This document shows, in pieces, positions 54,357 to 56,474 of a stretch of 56,474 bases of DNA. The notes below the pieces were generated by a model. The model was not told the DNA's origin and did not search any database. It saw only the letters and a list, made by a program, of their open reading frames with translations. Position 1 is the stretch's first letter; the number at the start of each line of letters is the position of its first letter. Source of the stretch: JBDHRG01 sp039807445. GTDB taxonomy: Bacteria > Pseudomonadota > Gammaproteobacteria > Competibacterales > Competibacteraceae. Position numbers and translations under genes: made by a program. The stretch is taken from the NCBI GenBank assembly GCA_039807445.1, contig JBDHRG010000003.1, forward strand, positions 1-56,474, in the 5' to 3' direction.

Positions 54357-56090
54357 TCAATCCTTGATCACGCGGCTCAGCTCGCCGAGGCTGGTGATGC
54401 CGGCGCGCACCTTGTCGAGGCCGGCGGCGCGCAGATCGCGCACGCCTTCGCGCCGCGCCTGGTCGGCGATCTGGATCGCGTTGCCGCCGCTCATCATGAT
54501 ACGGCCGATCTGTTCCGAAACCGGCATCATCTCGAAGATGCCGACGCGGCCCTTGTAGCCGCCGGCACACCGTTCGCAACCGACCGCCTTGTACAGCGTC
54601 AAGCGCTCGAGCTCGTCGGCGGCGAAGCCGAGCTTGACCAGCTCCGCGGGCGGGATCGAGCGGTCCTCGGCCTTGCAGTGCGGACACAGCCGTCGCGCCA
54701 GGCGCTGGGCGACGATCAGCGTCACGCTGGCGGCGATGTTGTACGGCTCGACGCCCATGTTGATCAGCCGCGTGAGCGTCTGCGGGGCATCGTTGGTGTG
54801 CACCGTGGAGAGCACCATGTGGCCGGTCTGCGCTGCCTTGACCGCGATCTCGGCGGTTTCCAGGTCGCGGATCTCGCCGACCATGATGATGTCCGGGTCC
54901 TGGCGCAGGAAGGCGCGCAGCGCGTTGGCGAAGGTCATCCCGGTCTTGAGGTTCATGTTGACCTGGTTGATGCCGGGCAGGTAGATCTCGACCGGGTCCT
55001 CGACCGTGGCGATGTTGACCTCGGTCAGGTTGAGGATGCCGAGCGCGGTGTACAGCGTCACCGTCTTGCCGCTGCCGGTGGGGCCGGTGACCAGCACCAT
55101 GCCCTGCGGCTTGGCGATCGCGGCCAGCAGGATCTCCTTTTGCGCCGGCTCCAGCCCGAGTGCGTCGATGCCGATGTGTGCGGCGCCCGAGTCGAGGATG
55201 CGCAGCACCACCTTCTCGCCGTACAGCGTGGGCAGGGTGCTGACGCGGAAGTCGATCGCACGCCGCGCCGACAGGCGCATCTTCATGCGCCCGTCCTGCG
55301 GCACGCGCCGCTCGGCGATGTCGAGGTTGGCCATGACCTTCAGCCGTGCGGCGATGCGCGCGGCCAGTGACTGCGGCGGACGGGCGATTTCGTGCAGGAT
55401 GCCGTCCAGGCGCAGGCGCACGCGGTAGTAGCCCTCGTAGGGCTCGAAGTGGATGTCCGAGGCGCCGCGGTTGATGGCGTCGAGCAGCACGCGATGGACG
55501 AAGCGCACCATCGGCGTGTCGTCGATATCGGTCGCCGCCGGGCCTTCCTCGGCCAACTCGTCGCCGGCATCGACCGCGATCGCGTCGAGCGATTCATCCA
55601 GGGTGCTGGCGAGCAGCGAAGGCTTGTCGAGCGCCTGCTCGATCGCCGGCCCGAGCTGGTCTTCGAGCAGCAGGATCGGCTCGACCTGCAGCCCGCTCTG
55701 GAACTTGATCTCTTCCAGCGCGTGGTGGTCGGTCGGGTCGGCCAGGCCGACGAACAGCCGCCCGCCGCGCTTGAGCAGCGGCAGCGCGCGATGACGGCGG
55801 ATCAGCTTGTCGCTGACCAGTCCGATCGGCAACTGCTGGGGATCGAGCGCACGCACGTCGAGCAGCGGAATGCCCAGCTCGCGCTGAGCCGCCAGCGCCA
55901 CCGCTGCGGCCGAAGCCAGCCCCTGTTCGACCAGCCACGACACCGGCCGCAGCCGCTGCCGCACCGCCTGTTCTTGCGCGCGCTGCGCCGCCGCCTCGTC
56001 GATCACGCCGGCGCGCACCAGCAGGCGCAGCAGTCCGGTGGGCGGGGTGGTGCTCAGGCTGGTCAGGGGGTCGGTACGGGGCGTAGCCAT
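54357..56090 (-). CDS. pilB: type IV pilus assembly ATPase PilB
   Basis: 577 residues from the ATG at 56090. N-terminal MshEN/T2SSE domain (VRAGVIDEAAAQRAQEQA), then the motor ATPase: Walker A GPTGSGKTVTLYTALG, Asp box VEDPVEIYLPGINQVN, Walker B FLRQDPDIIMVGEIRD and His box STVHTNDAPQTLTRL. A zinc-type CxxC pair (CPHC and CERC) lies near the C-terminus. It powers pilus extension. It is the first gene of pilB-pilC-pilD-coaE-zapD; pilT is not in the window. Confidence 0.96.
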   Translation of the reverse strand: MATPRTDPLTSLSTTPPTGLLRLLVRAGVIDEAAAQRAQEQAVRQRLRPVSWLVEQGLASAAAVALAAQRELGIPLLDVRALDPQQLPIGLVSDKLIRRHRALPLLKRGGRLFVGLADPTDHHALEEIKFQSGLQVEPILLLEDQLGPAIEQALDKPSLLASTLDESLDAIAVDAGDELAEEGPAATDIDDTPMVRFVHRVLLDAINRGASDIHFEPYEGYYRVRLRLDGILHEIARPPQSLAARIAARLKVMANLDIAERRVPQDGRMKMRLSARRAIDFRVSTLPTLYGEKVVLRILDSGAAHIGIDALGLEPAQKEILLAAIAKPQGMVLVTGPTGSGKTVTLYTALGILNLTEVNIATVEDPVEIYLPGINQVNMNLKTGMTFANALRAFLRQDPDIIMVGEIRDLETAEIAVKAAQTGHMVLSTVHTNDAPQTLTRLINMGVEPYNIAASVTLIVAQRLARRLCPHCKAEDRSIPPAELVKLGFAADELERLTLYKAVGCERCAGGYKGRVGIFEMMPVSEQIGRIMMSGGNAIQIADQARREGVRDLRAAGLDKVRAGITSLGELSRVIKD

Positions 56091-56474
56091 GCGTGAGCGG
56101 CGTCTTCGGAAGAATGCAGCGAATCTAGCGCCTGTCCGAAGGGATGGAAAGGTCGAGCCCATCGCGTTCACACCGGCGGCGGACGGGGCGCGCAGCCGCC
56201 GCTTCCGCAGGGAGGGGCGCTGCGTATGCAGTGCTGCGACGCTTTGCCCCGCCAGAGCGTCTGCAGGTCGTAAAAATCCGAGGAGGGCAGGGGAAAGAGC
56301 GATACCAGGCTCGCGGAGTACCGAAATCCGGCAGCGGAGCTTGACGCCGGGCGCGCGATTCGTAAAATGCGCCGTTCTTCACAGCCGCTTGGGCATACCG
56401 CTTCGAAAAGCGCGATGGCGCCTGGGTTTATGTGGATGGCGAGTTTCCGGTGACGAGACAGTGAAATAAGGGCT
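56091..56474. other. non-coding region upstream of pilB
   Basis: 384 bases in which I see no convincing gene on either strand. The pilB promoter should be here but I cannot pick out a good sigma-70 or sigma-54 pair on the minus strand. A plus-strand promoter (56341-56368) points out of the window. A short run reading like protein (WAYRFEKRDGAWVYVDGEF, about 56390-56446) has no start codon after the preceding stop. Confidence 0.5.
56341..56368 (+). promoter_or_regulatory. plus-strand promoter leading out of the window
   Basis: TTGACG (56341-56346), 16-base spacer, TAAAAT (56363-56368): five of six consensus at both hexamers. The start is expected near 56375. The transcript would carry at least 100 nt of leader in the window, including the small hairpin CGCTT-CGAA-AAGCG. 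The gene served must start beyond 56474. Confidence 0.6.

Noticed and set aside
56125..56382. An 85-codon minus-strand frame and two plus-strand frames upstream of pilB
   Set aside because: No recognisable motif, composition typical of random GC-rich DNA, and overlap with each other and with the outward promoter.

Overview
The window is about 56 kb of GC-rich, densely packed bacterial chromosome carrying core genes only. Content and order point to a betaproteobacterium, most likely of the Rhodocyclales/Azoarcus-Thauera type. The evidence is the regulatory PTS with HprK next to rpoN, kdsDC-lptCAB divergent from mlaFEDCB, petABC followed by sspAB, rnpB just before the dcw cluster, and pilBCD-coaE-zapD. 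The family assignment is inference from gene content; no 16S gene or other taxonomic marker is present. I see no insertion sequence, prophage, CRISPR array, toxin-antitoxin pair, rRNA or tRNA gene.

Layout. (1) 2-811: the 3' part of a gene for a degenerate EAL domain, plus strand. (2) 853-11629, minus strand: one long run read kdsD-kdsC-lptC-lptA-lptB-rpoN-hpf-ptsN-hprK-rapZ-EIIA(Man)-ptsH-ptsI-alpha/beta hydrolase. It combines Kdo synthesis, LPS export, sigma-54, ribosome hibernation and a regulatory phosphotransferase chain, with many 4-base start/stop overlaps. (3) 11752-20206, plus: the Mla phospholipid-transport operon (mlaFEDCB), ibaG, murA, hisG-hisD-hisC and a NIF3-family gene. (4) 20361-24088, plus: cytochrome bc1 complex petABC, then sspA and sspB. 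(5) 24167-25130, minus: a DolP-like BON lipoprotein and yraN, divergent from rsmI. (6) 26065-26418: RNase P RNA with a recognisable promoter. (7) 26601-43757: the division and cell-wall (dcw) cluster mraZ-rsmH-ftsL-ftsI-murE-murF-mraY-murD-ftsW-murG-murC-ddl-ftsQ-ftsA-ftsZ. It opens with a near-consensus promoter overlapped by a 10-bp-phased MraZ operator and closes with a strong intrinsic terminator; murB is missing from it. (8) 43876-50584, plus: lpxC, secA, argJ, a Nudix-ThiE fusion and a small membrane-anchored protein. (9) 50622-56090, minus: pilB-pilC-pilD-coaE-zapD. (10) 56091-56474: no convincing gene, but a promoter pointing out of the window.

The genes fit a cell-envelope and division theme: peptidoglycan precursors (murA to ddl), septation (ftsL/I/W/Q/A/Z, zapD), outer-membrane construction and maintenance (kdsCD, lptABC, lpxC, mla, dolP) and protein export (secA). 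Around these sit regulatory genes (PTS-Ntr/HprK/RapZ, rpoN, hpf, sspAB).

I found no convincing new multi-gene system. The more interesting signals are non-coding or local: a family of long imperfect hairpins in intergenic gaps, one running into the 5' end of a coding region; CCCC-rich short repeats, one inside murD; a nine-G run near the 3' end of ftsA that could switch off its membrane-targeting tail; a clear MraZ operator; an EAL domain lacking catalytic residues; and a hydrolase translationally coupled to ptsI.
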